Source: Ktedonobacter robiniae
GTDB taxonomy: Bacteria; Chloroflexota; Ktedonobacteria; Ktedonobacterales; Ktedonobacteraceae
NCBI RefSeq assembly: GCF_016587375.1
Contig: NZ_BNJG01000002.1
Span: forward strand, 124,001 to 188,000
Reading direction: 5' to 3'
Length of the DNA: 64,000 nt
In this document: positions 42,822 to 52,724 of the stretch, piece by piece
Numbering within the stretch: position 1 is the stretch's first letter
How the letters are laid out: every line of letters starts with the position of its first letter
Translations under genes and position numbers: made by a program
The notes under the pieces: model-generated
Databases searched by the model: none
What the model was told of the DNA's origin: nothing
What the model saw: the letters and a program-made list of their open reading frames with translations, nothing else

Positions 42822-43137
42822 TCCTAATTCCTCTCCTTTATCGTGAGGAGAACGAGAAGACGAAAAACGCTGCCTACGAACTTCTTGCTCCCATGCATCA
42901 CCATATCCTCTGGTCATTGATCTCCACATCGTGCGTTTGGGCAGACACCAGCTGTTTTTGGGGAAGCGGCGCAATCTGCCCAAAAGGGCAGAAAGGGAAG
43001 GAGTTTTTGCCCTTGCGGGTCGTGCCTGAACGGACGCTCTCTTCTGGTGGCTGTGTGTGTTATACTGGCGATAACTGACAAGCTCTTTCAAATGAGGGAC
43101 GTTCAGGGCTATTTCGCGCATTGGGAAGGAGAAGTGC
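42822..43137. promoter_or_regulatory. Divergent promoter region of ABC and two-component genes
   Basis: 316 bp gap between divergent operons. TATACT at 43061-43066, about 70 bp before the kinase ATG, is a plausible -10 element for the plus-strand operon. Response-regulator operators should lie here but I could not identify a repeat. Confidence 0.35.
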
Positions 43138-44433
43138 ATGCCTGTTTCATCGCCACTTCGCACTCTCCTGCTCATTTGGGTAAGTATCGTGTATCTGTGG
43201 GGGCTGGAGGAGTGGAACCGGTTTGTGCTGCCTCTGTGTGTCACATCCGATCAAAGCTGCCAGTTCTCCCTCACCTTTTCTGCTTTTGATGTTCCAAGGA
43301 CGACCGTGTTCACGCTCCTGCTGCTGTTGCTTGGAGTGACGCTCTGGTTCAGTCTTTCAGGCAAGCTGGTCCGGCCTTTCCTGTTCGTGTGCGTGCTCGC
43401 ACAGATCATCCTCGTCTTTGCCGTGTATCTGCTGGCCCAGCAGGAGCCACTCACCCTCAGTTTGGCCCTGGCTCTCGCGCTAGAAATCATCACGCTTCCC
43501 AGGCTTTCTTCTGCTCAGGTGCTGCTGCTTGCTCTGGGGAGTTATCTCCTGCTGAGTATGGGAATGCTGGCTGCCCAACGCATCACTCTTGGCCCAGGCA
43601 TGAAATGGCTGTGGATCGACGTCCTCCAGAATATCCCGGTGTACCTGGCGCAGTTGCTCTTCCTCACTGGCTATTTGCTGCTCTATCGGCAACTGGCCCG
43701 CTCCCACCGGCAACTCCAACTCGCCTCGACCCAGATTGAGGAACTGACGCGCCTGACGGAACGCCAGCGTCTGGCGCGTGATTTACACGACACGCTGGCC
43801 CAGGGACTTGCCGGGCTGGTCATGCAACTCGAAGTGGCCAACTCGCATCTCCTCCACAGCCGAGTCGAACGTGGACGGGAACTCGTCCAGGAAGCGCTCT
43901 CTGGCGCTCGCTCAACGCTGATCAGCGCGCGACAGGCTATTGACGATCTGCGTGAGGAAAGGAGTGCCGAAGGAAGATTGGTCGAATGTCTACAGGAAGA
44001 GGTGCATCGCTTTACCAGCACCACAGGGATGGTCTGCCAGGTTTGCCTGGCAGATTTTGCTACCTTGCCTCCATCGTTTTCCGAACCAGTCTCACGCTTC
44101 ATCATGGAAGGACTCCAAAACATTGCCCATCATGCGCACGCACAGCAGGTGTGGATCGAAGTCAGACGGGAAAAGGCGCACTACGTCTTCGTAGTGCGTG
44201 ACGATGGTCAGGGTTTTGACCCGGAGGCTCTGCTGCACGCACCTGGTCACGAAAACCTCGGGACTGGTCACTATGGATTGCTTGGCTTACGTGAACAGGC
44301 AGGGCTTGCTGGCGGGCAGCTTGACATTCGGAGCGCGCCAGGGCAGGGAACCACCCTCTTATTGCGCCTGGCTCTCGACAGAGGAGGAACGCATGGAAAT
44401 AACAAACAAACCGCTGCGCATCCTGGTAGCTGA
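43138..44433 (+). CDS. NarL-type sensor histidine kinase
   Basis: 431 residues. Five to six membrane helices in the first 195 residues (TVFTLLLLLLGVTLWFSLSG; AQVLLLALGSYLLLSMGML; LLFLTGYLLLYRQL), no extracytoplasmic domain. HisKA_3 phosphoacceptor RQRLARDLHDTLAQGLAGL; HATPase N-box FIMEGLQNIAHHAHA, G1 VRDDGQGFD, and YGLLGLREQAGLAGGQ. Intramembrane-sensing kinases like this often detect envelope damage or antibiotics. It overlaps the response regulator ATG by 41 bp. Confidence 0.92.
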   Translation: MPVSSPLRTLLLIWVSIVYLWGLEEWNRFVLPLCVTSDQSCQFSLTFSAFDVPRTTVFTLLLLLLGVTLWFSLSGKLVRPFLFVCVLAQIILVFAVYLLAQQEPLTLSLALALALEIITLPRLSSAQVLLLALGSYLLLSMGMLAAQRITLGPGMKWLWIDVLQNIPVYLAQLLFLTGYLLLYRQLARSHRQLQLASTQIEELTRLTERQRLARDLHDTLAQGLAGLVMQLEVANSHLLHSRVERGRELVQEALSGARSTLISARQAIDDLREERSAEGRLVECLQEEVHRFTSTTGMVCQVCLADFATLPPSFSEPVSRFIMEGLQNIAHHAHAQQVWIEVRREKAHYVFVVRDDGQGFDPEALLHAPGHENLGTGHYGLLGLREQAGLAGGQLDIRSAPGQGTTLLLRLALDRGGTHGNNKQTAAHPGS

Positions 44434-45067
44434 CGATCACCTGGTGGTGCGCAAGGGTCTGCGCCTGCTCTTAGAGGAGATGGGAGAGGGCTTTACCCTG
44501 GTTGGTGAGGCGGGGGATGGGAAAGAGGCCATCCGCCTCGCAGGCGAATTGCAGCCAGATGTGGTCTTGATGGATGTCCGTATGCCAGGCATGGATGGGT
44601 TAGAAGCGATCGAACAGATTCACCGGTCCTGGCCGAAGACTGCGGTGGTCATTCTCACGACCTATACCGATGACGAAGCGCTGCTGCGCGGACTCCAGGC
44701 GGGAGCCTGTGGTTACCTGCTCAAGGAAACGAGCGCAGAAACCCTCTTTCACGCCATCCGTACGGCGGCACGAGGGGAATTGCTCCTTCAACCAGAAATC
44801 ATGGCACGTATCCTTGCTCAGACCCATCGTTCGATGCCAACTCCTTCAACAGGAGCTCCTCCAGGTGATTCCACAGCGGAACTGACAGAACGTGAACGAG
44901 CCATTCTCATCGCAGTTGCCCGCGGTGAACGCAGCAAAGAAATTGCCCACCATTTTGGCGTTTCTGAACGGACAGTGAAAGCGCATCTCACCAACATCTA
45001 TACCAAGTTGAATGTTGACTCCCGTGCCTCGGCAGTCGCCATCGCGCTTGAACGCGGCTTGCTGTGA
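44393..45067 (+). CDS. NarL/FixJ-type response regulator
   Basis: 224 residues. Receiver LRILVADDHLVVRKGLRLLL, phospho-Asp VVLMDVRMPGMDGL, Thr/Tyr switch and YLLKET Lys; LuxR helix-turn-helix LTERERAILIAVARGERSKE, SERTVKAHLTNIYTKLNVDS. ATG 44393 has GAGGAGGAAC and lies within the end of the kinase gene, so translation is coupled. Expected to control the divergent ABC exporter. Confidence 0.93.
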   Translation: MEITNKPLRILVADDHLVVRKGLRLLLEEMGEGFTLVGEAGDGKEAIRLAGELQPDVVLMDVRMPGMDGLEAIEQIHRSWPKTAVVILTTYTDDEALLRGLQAGACGYLLKETSAETLFHAIRTAARGELLLQPEIMARILAQTHRSMPTPSTGAPPGDSTAELTERERAILIAVARGERSKEIAHHFGVSERTVKAHLTNIYTKLNVDSRASAVAIALERGLL

Positions 45068-45293
45068 GAACAGCAGCAGGCATGAGACGCGGGAACAAAC
45101 GATGTTCGTCTTTTCATCTCCGCACGGCTCGCCTGGGTGAATGAAGCTGTCGTCTGAATAGCTGCGCGCCCTTTCATGGTGACGTGCGCCAGATCGGAGG
45201 TAACTCCGGGACTGGCGGGAGGTACTTTCTGAGTCTTGCCAAAAGATCTCGCGCAGTTGTAAAGAACGTTGGCCTTATGAATGCCGTCTCTGT

Positions 45294-46085
45294 TTGCTCG
45301 TCTCCGTCCTTCACTCATTACTCCACCTACTTACAACTGTAGAACTAGGAGGGATGGCAGCAATCTTTGCCGAGGTCGCCTTGCGTGCGGCCAAAGAACA
45401 TCTCACTCACGAAGCGTACTTGTGGGAACTGGCTACTCACGAGCGAGACCTACGTATCCAGAGACGGACGACGCGGCTGTTGCGTGCCAGTGGCTTGCCT
45501 GCAGAGAAAACGTTTCGCACCTTGGACCTGGGCAAACTACCCAGCGCCATCCAGGTGCAAATGGCGCGACTCAAGAGCGGGACCTTCCTGGAGATTGCGA
45601 CGAATGTGGTCGCCATCGGCAAGCCGGGTGTTGGAAAAAGTCATGCCCTGGCCGCTGTTGGCCACGAGCTAGTCACGCAGGGGCATCCAGTCCTCTGGCT
45701 CCCAACCTCAACCCTCGTCCAACGGTTGTTGGCAGCCAAACGGGACTTGCGTCTTCCCCAGGAGCTGGCCAAGCTCGACAAGTTCGCCTGTGTCATTCTC
45801 GATGATCTGGGCTACATCCAACAGGATCGCGATGAAATGGAGGTGTTGTTTACCTTTTTTAGTGAACGCTATGAACGCAAATCGATTATGCTCTCAACCA
45901 ATCTCGTCTTCAGCGAATGGGAGCGGATCTTCAAACACCCGATGACGGCCTTAGCAGCTATCGACCGCATCGTGCATCATTCGGTGATCTTGGACATGAT
46001 GGAGGTCGAGAGTTACCGAGCCACGGAGGCGACCATTTTTCAACAGGCTCAGGAGACAAACGCAGAAACGGCAAGTCTAAAGTAG
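45294..46085 (+). CDS. istB: IS21-family helper ATPase IstB
   Basis: About 263 residues of the IstB-like AAA+ family: LRASGLPAEKTFRTLDLGKL, Walker A VVAIGKPGVGKSHALAAVG, Walker B CVILDDLGYIQQDRDEME, then TFFSERYERKSIMLSTN. The start is uncertain; TTG 45294 is the first start of the conserved region, and the frame stays open upstream without a better start. The transposase IstA, which should precede it, is absent, so the element cannot move by itself. Lies 120 bp from the caspase-NACHT gene. Confidence 0.85.
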   Translation: MLVSVLHSLLHLLTTVELGGMAAIFAEVALRAAKEHLTHEAYLWELATHERDLRIQRRTTRLLRASGLPAEKTFRTLDLGKLPSAIQVQMARLKSGTFLEIATNVVAIGKPGVGKSHALAAVGHELVTQGHPVLWLPTSTLVQRLLAAKRDLRLPQELAKLDKFACVILDDLGYIQQDRDEMEVLFTFFSERYERKSIMLSTNLVFSEWERIFKHPMTALAAIDRIVHHSVILDMMEVESYRATEATIFQQAQETNAETASLK

Positions 46086-46207
46086 TCGATGAGTACTAGG
46101 ATAGTTGATCTTTAACAGGCACCCTTAAAGTGAAACCATTTTACCGATTCAGTCAGTCCACACAATGTCTTTTCATTCTTCAAACTCCCCACTTACGCGG
46201 GTTATTC

Positions 46208-49200
46208 TCAGTCATCCTCGATTCCTTCTAAAGAGAGAAGCTCAGCGAGTGTCTCATCCGCTGTCTGGCGGATATAGATATTTTCTAAACCTGGTTTAAG
46301 GCGTAGTTCTAGCAATTGTTCTATCGCTTTATCTGGTATATTCCGACGAAGCCTTCCTAAGGCTTGAATTGCTTTTAACTGAACTTGCCAATACGGCCAA
46401 TGTAAAAGGCTTATTAAATCTTTGAGAGTTTGAGGAGTACCAAAACTTGAGTCAACGATGGCGTCCGCAAACATACTATTACTCAGTGAGGCTAAAATAC
46501 TGCTTGATTCTCTTTTTTGAAGGACAGCGACCATTTCCTCAACTACCCCATATACTTTTTCTGAATTCTTCTGAGAAAGAAGCCGACTGGCAGTAGTACG
46601 AACGAAAGTCGACATATCTCCTAACATCTCGATAAGCATTTCTTCAGAAATATTGATCTTTAATACTTCTAGTGTTTGCAGCGCGGTGCATCTCACTTCT
46701 GCATCTGGATCATGAAGAGCTACCAGGAATGGATTAAGTGGCACACGCTCTCCTAGTTTACCCAAAATCTGAAGTGCAGTACATCTTACAGATGTATTTG
46801 TATCGTGAAGAATCTCCAGCAACGGTTCGAGAGGAACAGGCTTTCTTATATTACCTAAGGCTTCTAATGCCATGCGTTTCACTTCCTCATCTGGGTCATG
46901 AAGAGCCGATAGCAGCGGATCCAGTGGCACACGCTCTCCCAACTTACCCAGAGTTTTAAGCGCAGTGCGTCTGACATATTTATCTGAATTGTGAAGAGCT
47001 GATAGCAGTGGCTCCAGTGGAGCACGTTCTCCCAAATTGCCCAAGGCTTCTAATGCTGTGCATCTCACTCCTGAACCTGGATTATCAAGAGCGGACAGTA
47101 GCCGATCTAGTGGCGCACACTCTCCCAACTTACTCAAAATTTCTAGTGCTGCGAGTCTCACTTGCGTATCTGGATCATCAAGAGCCGACAACAGTAGGTT
47201 GAGTGGTACACGCTCTCCCAGATTGCCCAAAGCTTCCAGTGCTGCGAGTCTCACCCCCCAGGATTGATCATAGAAAGCTGCCAAGAGCGGATCCAGTGGC
47301 ACACGTTCCCTCAATTTGCCTAAAGCTTCTAGCGCAATACGTCTCACCCCTGCATCTGGGTCATCAAGAGCCGACAGCAACGGATCCAGTGGCACACGCT
47401 CTCCTAGTTCACCCAAGACTTCTAATGCAGTACGCCTCACTTCCGCATCCGGGTCATGAAGAGCTGCCAGCAGCGGATCCAGTGGTACACGCTCTCCTAG
47501 CTTGCCTAGAATCTTGGGTACATTGTGCCTTATTGTCCAATCTGGATCACGAAGAGCCGACAGCAACGGATCCAGTAGCACATGTTCTCCCCGATTGCCT
47601 AAGGCTTTTAATGCAACGCGTCTCACTTGCGTATCTGGATCATCAAGAGCCGACAGCAGCAGCTCTTGTGGTACACGCTCCCCCAGATTGCCTAAAGCTT
47701 CTAGTGCTGCGTATCTGACACGCTTATCTGGATTATGGAGTGCTCTCAGCAACACATCCAGTGGCACACGCTCTCCTAGCATACCTAGAATCTCAAGTGC
47801 AGCACAATAGACAATTGGATTATCCACTATGTGGCTTTGTAAATACCAGTCTAACGTCAATTCTCTTTGTAGCTGCATGAGACTTCGTGCTGCAGTACGT
47901 TTGACAGTCTCATCAGAATCGTGCAGAGCCACCAAAAGCGGTTCTAGTGGCACACGATCTCCTAACATACCTAAGATTTTAAGTGCAGTACTCCTAACAT
48001 ATTGATTTGGATCGTGCAGAGCCGATAAAAGCGGATCCAGCGGCACATGCTCTCCCAAATTGCTTAAGGCTTCTAGCGCTGCACGCCTCACTCCCTCATC
48101 TGGATCATCAAGAGTCAACAACACCGGGTCCAGTGGCACACGTTCACCCTGTTTACTCAAGGCTTTTAGTGCTGCACGCCTTACTCCCTCATCTGGATCA
48201 CTGAGAGCCAACAGCAACGGATCCAGTAGTACACGCTCTCCTAGCTTGCCCAGGGCTTCTAATGCAGCGCACCTAACTCCCTCATCTGGATCACTAAGTG
48301 CTGACAGCAACAGGTCCAATGGCACACGCTCTCCTAGATTGCCCAGGGCTTCTAGTGCAGTGCGTCTCACTTCCTCATCTGGGTCATCAAGTGCCGCCAA
48401 AAGCGGATCCAATGGCACACGCTCTCCTAGATTGCCCAGAGCTTCAAGCGCTGCACTTCTCACTTCCACACTCGGGTCATCAAGAACTGCCAAAATAGGA
48501 TCCAATGGCACACGTTTCCCCAATTTACCAAGAATCTCAAGTACAGCACATCTCACTTCCTCATCTGGGTCATCAAGAACTGCCAGCAGCGGACTCAGTT
48601 GGGTATACTTTCCCAGATTACTTAGGACGTGGACTGCTGCATATCTGACACGCTCGTTTGGAGCATAGAGGGTTGCCAGTAGGGAAGCCTGAGGGACTCT
48701 ATCCCCTAGCTTGCTCAAAAGCTCAACAACAGCGCCTCTTACAATTTTGTTTGAATCGTGGAGAGCTGCCAGCAAAGGTTCAACAGGTACACGTTCACTC
48801 TGTCTACCTAAGGTTTCAACAGCTAACCATCTTATAGGCGCATCTGGATCATCAAGAGCTGCTAGCAGGTGATCGACAGGTACACGCTCACCCAATTGGC
48901 TTAAAGCCAAAATACTAGCCTTTCTAACGCTCTCATCAATGTCGTGAAAAGCTTCTAACAAGAGCACGACAGACGCACGATTGCCCATTTCGCCCAAAGC
49001 GCTTACCGCGGCCCTTCTCAGGGAGGCATACTTATCGTGAAGAACGCGCTCCAAAAGTTCAATCGGGAAGTCTGTACCTAAACTCAATAATGCTTGGGCT
49101 CTTGAAATGTTTTGTTGGTCAAGTGCTTTGGAAAGTTCATCTGTGAAGAAGACTCTTAAGAAGTCACTTGCTTCCCCTCGAAAGAAATCTATATTGGGAA

Positions 49201-51598
49201 TCAGCTCCTTAAATTTTTCGGTCCTTCTATGAAAGGGTCCTTCTTTCAATTGCAAAGATGCCTGTATCCAATACCATAAGAGTTCCTTCTCTAAAGAAAG
49301 TGTCTGTGGTTGTCGCCATTCGTCTATAAGCGCGACGTCATTCAATGTTTTTAGGGCTAATTTCAAGCTTAATAAACCTGGATCTCCTATAGTTGTCACA
49401 TGTTCCTGCGACAACATTTTCAGCCAATGAGTTGCCTCCGTAACACCCCTTTTCGACGAGATAACGAGTACTTCCACAAAAAGCTTCAATACTTCAGCCC
49501 ACCGACTATATCTTCGCTTGCTCCAAAGATAATCCCAGATTTGCTGTTGACTTGTGCCATTTGTGTATAAAATACGGCGGCTTAATTCAGTAGCGGCAAG
49601 ATACTCCTGAAATGTTTGGTGCCGAAACCCATAGGTATCACGAGCGACAATATCAAGTATTCCAGATGACATCATTCGCTGAGAAATATCTTCAATTTCG
49701 TGCCAGTTTTTTTGCTGCTCATCTTTGAAATAGGCCAATACATCATCACTGGTAAATGTACGACCTTTATGCTGGTGTAGCCAGAGAGCGAATCCAGCTA
49801 GCTCACGTAGTATATGTTTTCTATTAAAACTATGCGGCTCTCGGAATGCAATAATTGCATCTATTACTTCCTGATATAACTTTGCGCGACTCCCCGGTAG
49901 CCCTCCCGCTTTGATGTACACAATACTCGCCAAGCTGAAAAGCAAAGGATTTTCGCCCCAAGCCTTCGTTTGGGGATGGGCATCGAGTTCCTCAACAAAG
50001 TGTTTAGGTGAAGGAACAAATGTCTCGAGCGTCGCAAGTGTACTTTGAAGAAGGGGAAATAGCTTTGAGGCTAATTCAATGCACAGTTGAGAGGTCATTG
50101 GCAATAATTCCCACTCTGAAAATAACCCTTGCTTAAACTGTCCTCCTTTATATTCTGTGAAGCGAGAGCCAATGATCCACGTATTACCAGCTTTTGCTGA
50201 GAGTCCATGAATAATATTGAACATTCTGTTTCGCTGGTCAGGTGCAACTTCATCCAGACTATCTAAAGCCACAAAAACCCTTCCCTGCTCAAGTTCTTCC
50301 CAGAGTGTTGTCGCAAAGCTTCGCTCTATTCCCATATCTTCCACAAGAAAAACAAGATACTCGGGAAATGTTTTTTCCGTTCGAGCAAGATCAGCAAGAG
50401 AAAGAAAAATAGGAAGATGCTCATCAGACATTACAAGGGCTTTTTTGGCTTGGCGCCCAATGAGATACTTCAATGTTGTTGTTTTGCCGGTTCCAGGCCC
50501 ACCAAGAACTACGATTCGTCCATGCTGACTTTGCTGGAGTGCAGACTCCGCACATTCAGCAATCCCATGCTCTTTTTCGTCTCCTTTGAAATCTAAAGCA
50601 CCATGCTGTTCCAACCAATCCTCACCTAGAAGAAGACGGCGGCTAGCATGCTCTAGGTCTCCTGCCACGAGTGGGTCTGAACGGAGCCAAAGGGGCTGAA
50701 AGAGAGCGGGTAGGGGAAGTCCTTCTGCTGGGCCAATAGGAAGAGCCAAGGTGCTATAGCGTTGATAAACAGCTTCCAGGTACTTCCGTCGCGTTTCATT
50801 TCTCTTCTGCAAGATAGGCTGACTAGTACGAGGAAGGTCAGTGAGCCAGATTTCACTGCCACTTCCACTTTCCAGTTCACTGACAAGGATAGGAGGTGGT
50901 AAGGGCTTCGATTGGCACATCGTTGTATTCACATACTCAAGCGCATTGGGAAGCCATTTCCAAATATCATGAAATGACAGCGTTCTGGCATGCCTATCTG
51001 AAGTGACTTCCTCAAAATGAGTGGTACAGGCAGCCCGAAGTGCCCAGGAAAGGAAGCCAGATCCACCATCAAGGTCATCAAATTCACGGGTTCGTTCTTT
51101 GCGGGCACATGCCGAAAGAATGATCGTAGCGCTCCCTTTCATTTCTTCATTAAGGACGCCACGAATATCATGTTCACTCTTGCCAAGCGCTCCTCCTGAA
51201 GCGCCTGCTGCATGACAGCAATCGAGAATGAGCAGTTTGTTGCGTGCTTTACACCGACGCAGCATGGTTTTGAGAGTGGTAATCTCCAGGGCTGAGGAGA
51301 AGATATCATCAAGATTCGTTTCATTACATAATAAATACAGCTGTTCATCAAAAATGGCATGTCCAGAGAAATGCACCAACAATAGATCTGAGGGGTTGCA
51401 TTGATCAATTATAGCTTTAAAGCTTCCTAAAGCACTCTGGCGCGTATGAGCGATAACAGGTACTGCCTCAGCAAAGTGGCAGGGATTTGGAGTCTTTAGG
51501 GCTTCAGCCAGACGAAGGACATCCTCCTCAGCATGTTTAAGACGCATCCCCTCAGGACCATTGGCCCCAATAAGATAGGCATACCGTTTTTGACTCAT
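46208..51598 (-). CDS. Caspase-NACHT-HEAT protein (predicted conflict-system effector)
   Basis: 1,796 residues in three parts. Residues about 1-250: caspase/metacaspase peptidase (C14): YAYLIGANGPEGMRLKHAEE, the His motif LLVHFSGHAIF and the Cys motif LLILDCCHAAGA. Residues about 360-800: NACHT STAND ATPase with Walker A VLGGPGTGKTTTLKYLIG, Walker B FVALDSLDEVAP, sensor IIGSRFTEY, and a helical winged region. Residues about 870-1690: about 26 HEAT repeats of exactly 31 residues, consensus RVPLDPLLSALDDPDEEVR-AALEALGNLGE. It overlaps the small upstream membrane-protein gene by ATGA. Predicted role: ligand binding by HEAT triggers ATP-driven oligomerisation and activation of the protease, killing or halting the infected cell. 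Inference from family architecture; the trigger is unknown. Confidence 0.9.
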   Translation of the reverse strand: MSQKRYAYLIGANGPEGMRLKHAEEDVLRLAEALKTPNPCHFAEAVPVIAHTRQSALGSFKAIIDQCNPSDLLLVHFSGHAIFDEQLYLLCNETNLDDIFSSALEITTLKTMLRRCKARNKLLILDCCHAAGASGGALGKSEHDIRGVLNEEMKGSATIILSACARKERTREFDDLDGGSGFLSWALRAACTTHFEEVTSDRHARTLSFHDIWKWLPNALEYVNTTMCQSKPLPPPILVSELESGSGSEIWLTDLPRTSQPILQKRNETRRKYLEAVYQRYSTLALPIGPAEGLPLPALFQPLWLRSDPLVAGDLEHASRRLLLGEDWLEQHGALDFKGDEKEHGIAECAESALQQSQHGRIVVLGGPGTGKTTTLKYLIGRQAKKALVMSDEHLPIFLSLADLARTEKTFPEYLVFLVEDMGIERSFATTLWEELEQGRVFVALDSLDEVAPDQRNRMFNIIHGLSAKAGNTWIIGSRFTEYKGGQFKQGLFSEWELLPMTSQLCIELASKLFPLLQSTLATLETFVPSPKHFVEELDAHPQTKAWGENPLLFSLASIVYIKAGGLPGSRAKLYQEVIDAIIAFREPHSFNRKHILRELAGFALWLHQHKGRTFTSDDVLAYFKDEQQKNWHEIEDISQRMMSSGILDIVARDTYGFRHQTFQEYLAATELSRRILYTNGTSQQQIWDYLWSKRRYSRWAEVLKLFVEVLVISSKRGVTEATHWLKMLSQEHVTTIGDPGLLSLKLALKTLNDVALIDEWRQPQTLSLEKELLWYWIQASLQLKEGPFHRRTEKFKELIPNIDFFRGEASDFLRVFFTDELSKALDQQNISRAQALLSLGTDFPIELLERVLHDKYASLRRAAVSALGEMGNRASVVLLLEAFHDIDESVRKASILALSQLGERVPVDHLLAALDDPDAPIRWLAVETLGRQSERVPVEPLLAALHDSNKIVRGAVVELLSKLGDRVPQASLLATLYAPNERVRYAAVHVLSNLGKYTQLSPLLAVLDDPDEEVRCAVLEILGKLGKRVPLDPILAVLDDPSVEVRSAALEALGNLGERVPLDPLLAALDDPDEEVRRTALEALGNLGERVPLDLLLSALSDPDEGVRCAALEALGKLGERVLLDPLLLALSDPDEGVRRAALKALSKQGERVPLDPVLLTLDDPDEGVRRAALEALSNLGEHVPLDPLLSALHDPNQYVRSTALKILGMLGDRVPLEPLLVALHDSDETVKRTAARSLMQLQRELTLDWYLQSHIVDNPIVYCAALEILGMLGERVPLDVLLRALHNPDKRVRYAALEALGNLGERVPQELLLSALDDPDTQVRRVALKALGNRGEHVLLDPLLSALRDPDWTIRHNVPKILGKLGERVPLDPLLAALHDPDAEVRRTALEVLGELGERVPLDPLLSALDDPDAGVRRIALEALGKLRERVPLDPLLAAFYDQSWGVRLAALEALGNLGERVPLNLLLSALDDPDTQVRLAALEILSKLGECAPLDRLLSALDNPGSGVRCTALEALGNLGERAPLEPLLSALHNSDKYVRRTALKTLGKLGERVPLDPLLSALHDPDEEVKRMALEALGNIRKPVPLEPLLEILHDTNTSVRCTALQILGKLGERVPLNPFLVALHDPDAEVRCTALQTLEVLKINISEEMLIEMLGDMSTFVRTTASRLLSQKNSEKVYGVVEEMVAVLQKRESSSILASLSNSMFADAIVDSSFGTPQTLKDLISLLHWPYWQVQLKAIQALGRLRRNIPDKAIEQLLELRLKPGLENIYIRQTADETLAELLSLEGIEDD
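46600..48985 (-). repeat. Tandem 93-bp units encoding HEAT repeats
   Basis: About 26 units of 93 bp, one per 31-residue HEAT repeat, in the C-terminal half of the NACHT gene. Similarity is visible at DNA level, for example the forward-strand phrase AGCGGATCCAGTGGCACACG recurs many times. One unit (near 47820-47890) is atypical and lies in the middle. Confidence 0.85.
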
Positions 51599-52038
51599 AC
51601 GTCGTTCTCTTGATCTTTCTGGAAGGTTGGTTGCTGCTCCATGTGTGGTTGGGATGGCTTAGGATAGGGGAGAGAGGCCCACGGACGCTGCTCATCATCT
51701 GCATACACGTATATGCGATGAACAGTAGTGATAGATCCATCAGGGTGATGGGTTTCAGTCGTTTCATCCGTTTTCCATTGAACCCTGCGATTTGGTGGGG
51801 TACATTGATTGAGGATACGAATAATAATGGGTGAGAGGCTTCCCACAAGTGTAGATATCGCCAGAATCACCGTTATTGCATCCCGACTACCTGAAGGTGC
51901 ATCTGGATCTGGCTCAATGCGAAATTGGAGTGAAGGCAATTCTTGCTGAAGCTCTTCATATAAATTAAGATCTTGCTGCTCAAGTAACACAAGTGTTACT
52001 TCGGATAGTCTCAAAATAACCGATACTGTACCGTCCAT
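51595..52038 (-). CDS. Small membrane protein resembling EACC1
   Basis: 147 residues: an N-terminal alpha/beta part (SVILRLSEVTLVLLEQQDLN, YEELQQELPSLQFRIEPDPD), one hydrophobic helix (AITVILAISTLVGSLSPIII) and a polar tail with a TTVHRIYVYADD strand. Order and size match the effector-associated constant component 1 (EACC1) that accompanies caspase or other effectors in NTP-dependent conflict systems of multicellular-type bacteria. It precedes the caspase-NACHT gene with a 4-bp overlap. AGAGGACA stands before the ATG. The EACC1 call rests on pattern and context only. Confidence 0.55.
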   Translation of the reverse strand: MDGTVSVILRLSEVTLVLLEQQDLNLYEELQQELPSLQFRIEPDPDAPSGSRDAITVILAISTLVGSLSPIIIRILNQCTPPNRRVQWKTDETTETHHPDGSITTVHRIYVYADDEQRPWASLPYPKPSQPHMEQQPTFQKDQENDV

Positions 52039-52333
52039 AGTGTCCTCTTATATTCTAAATTATGTGCATTTATTAATTTAACATACAAATATATTATCAT
52101 CAATGCTAACAGCCATAAGAGGCGGAAATGGGCCTGCATATAGACTGGGCACCAAAGTGCCTATCCTGCAAAAAATCTCTTTTTCAAATTTTCAGCATAC
52201 CTATAATGGAAGGCAAGCAGACTTTTCTCTTACATTGATACGTATTGGACTCGACACCACACATCCCGACCATTTCCCAGAGATCTGGTGGATGACCTGA
52301 TACCGGAGCCAATACCCATAGGCATGGGGATAT
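52039..52333. other. Intergenic, A+T-rich promoter region
   Basis: Upstream region of the conflict operon, with A+T-rich blocks at 52050-52100. No gene seen. Confidence 0.4.
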
Positions 52334-52724
52334 AACGAGCATCATCAAGACCATAGAGGCGGGCGGAGGGACGGAGTTTTACGAGCGTCTCTTACGTCGT
52401 AGCTTCTATTATCAGCCGGAACAGGCATTGATACAACGTCTCCTCGCCTATGCTCGTCGTGTACCGCGTGAAGCGGCCCTGCAAGTGCTCACCAGCCAAT
52501 CTATGGTCGACCTGGCGGGTGACCTGCCAAAGCTGACGATGCCCACCGTCGTCGTGCATGGGACACATGATCAGGCGCGAACAATTGCTCACGCTGAGTT
52601 CCTGGTAGAACACCTGCCACACGCTGAATTACGTCTGCTGGACGCAGGCCACACACCAATGGTGGAGGCGCCAGCCGCATATGAGCAGGCCGTGCAGCGC
52701 CTCCTTACCCTGACGCACAATTAA
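52334..52724 (+). pseudogene. Alpha/beta hydrolase C-terminal fragment
   Basis: About 130 residues: TSIIKTIEAGGGTEFYERLL, RRVPREAALQVLTSQSMVDL and then the catalytic Asp strand MPTVVVHGTHDQ and His loop LLDAGHTPMVEAP. The N-terminal two thirds, with the nucleophile, are missing. No start codon in the homologous part. Confidence 0.75.

Noticed and set aside
42822..43244. N-terminal extension of the ABC ATPase
   Set aside because: Lies in the divergent control region, is not family-like, and ATG 42821 has a good ribosome site.
46738..48668. Several plus-strand open frames opposite the NACHT gene (for example 47203-47718, 48060-48668)
   Set aside because: They mirror the HEAT repeats on the other strand, contain repetitive Pro/His/Ser-rich sequence, and have no ribosome sites.
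46600..48985. Regular 93-bp spaced repeats that might look like a CRISPR or minisatellite array
   Set aside because: The period is a whole number of codons, the frame is open throughout and the unit codes for a HEAT repeat; there are no unique spacers.
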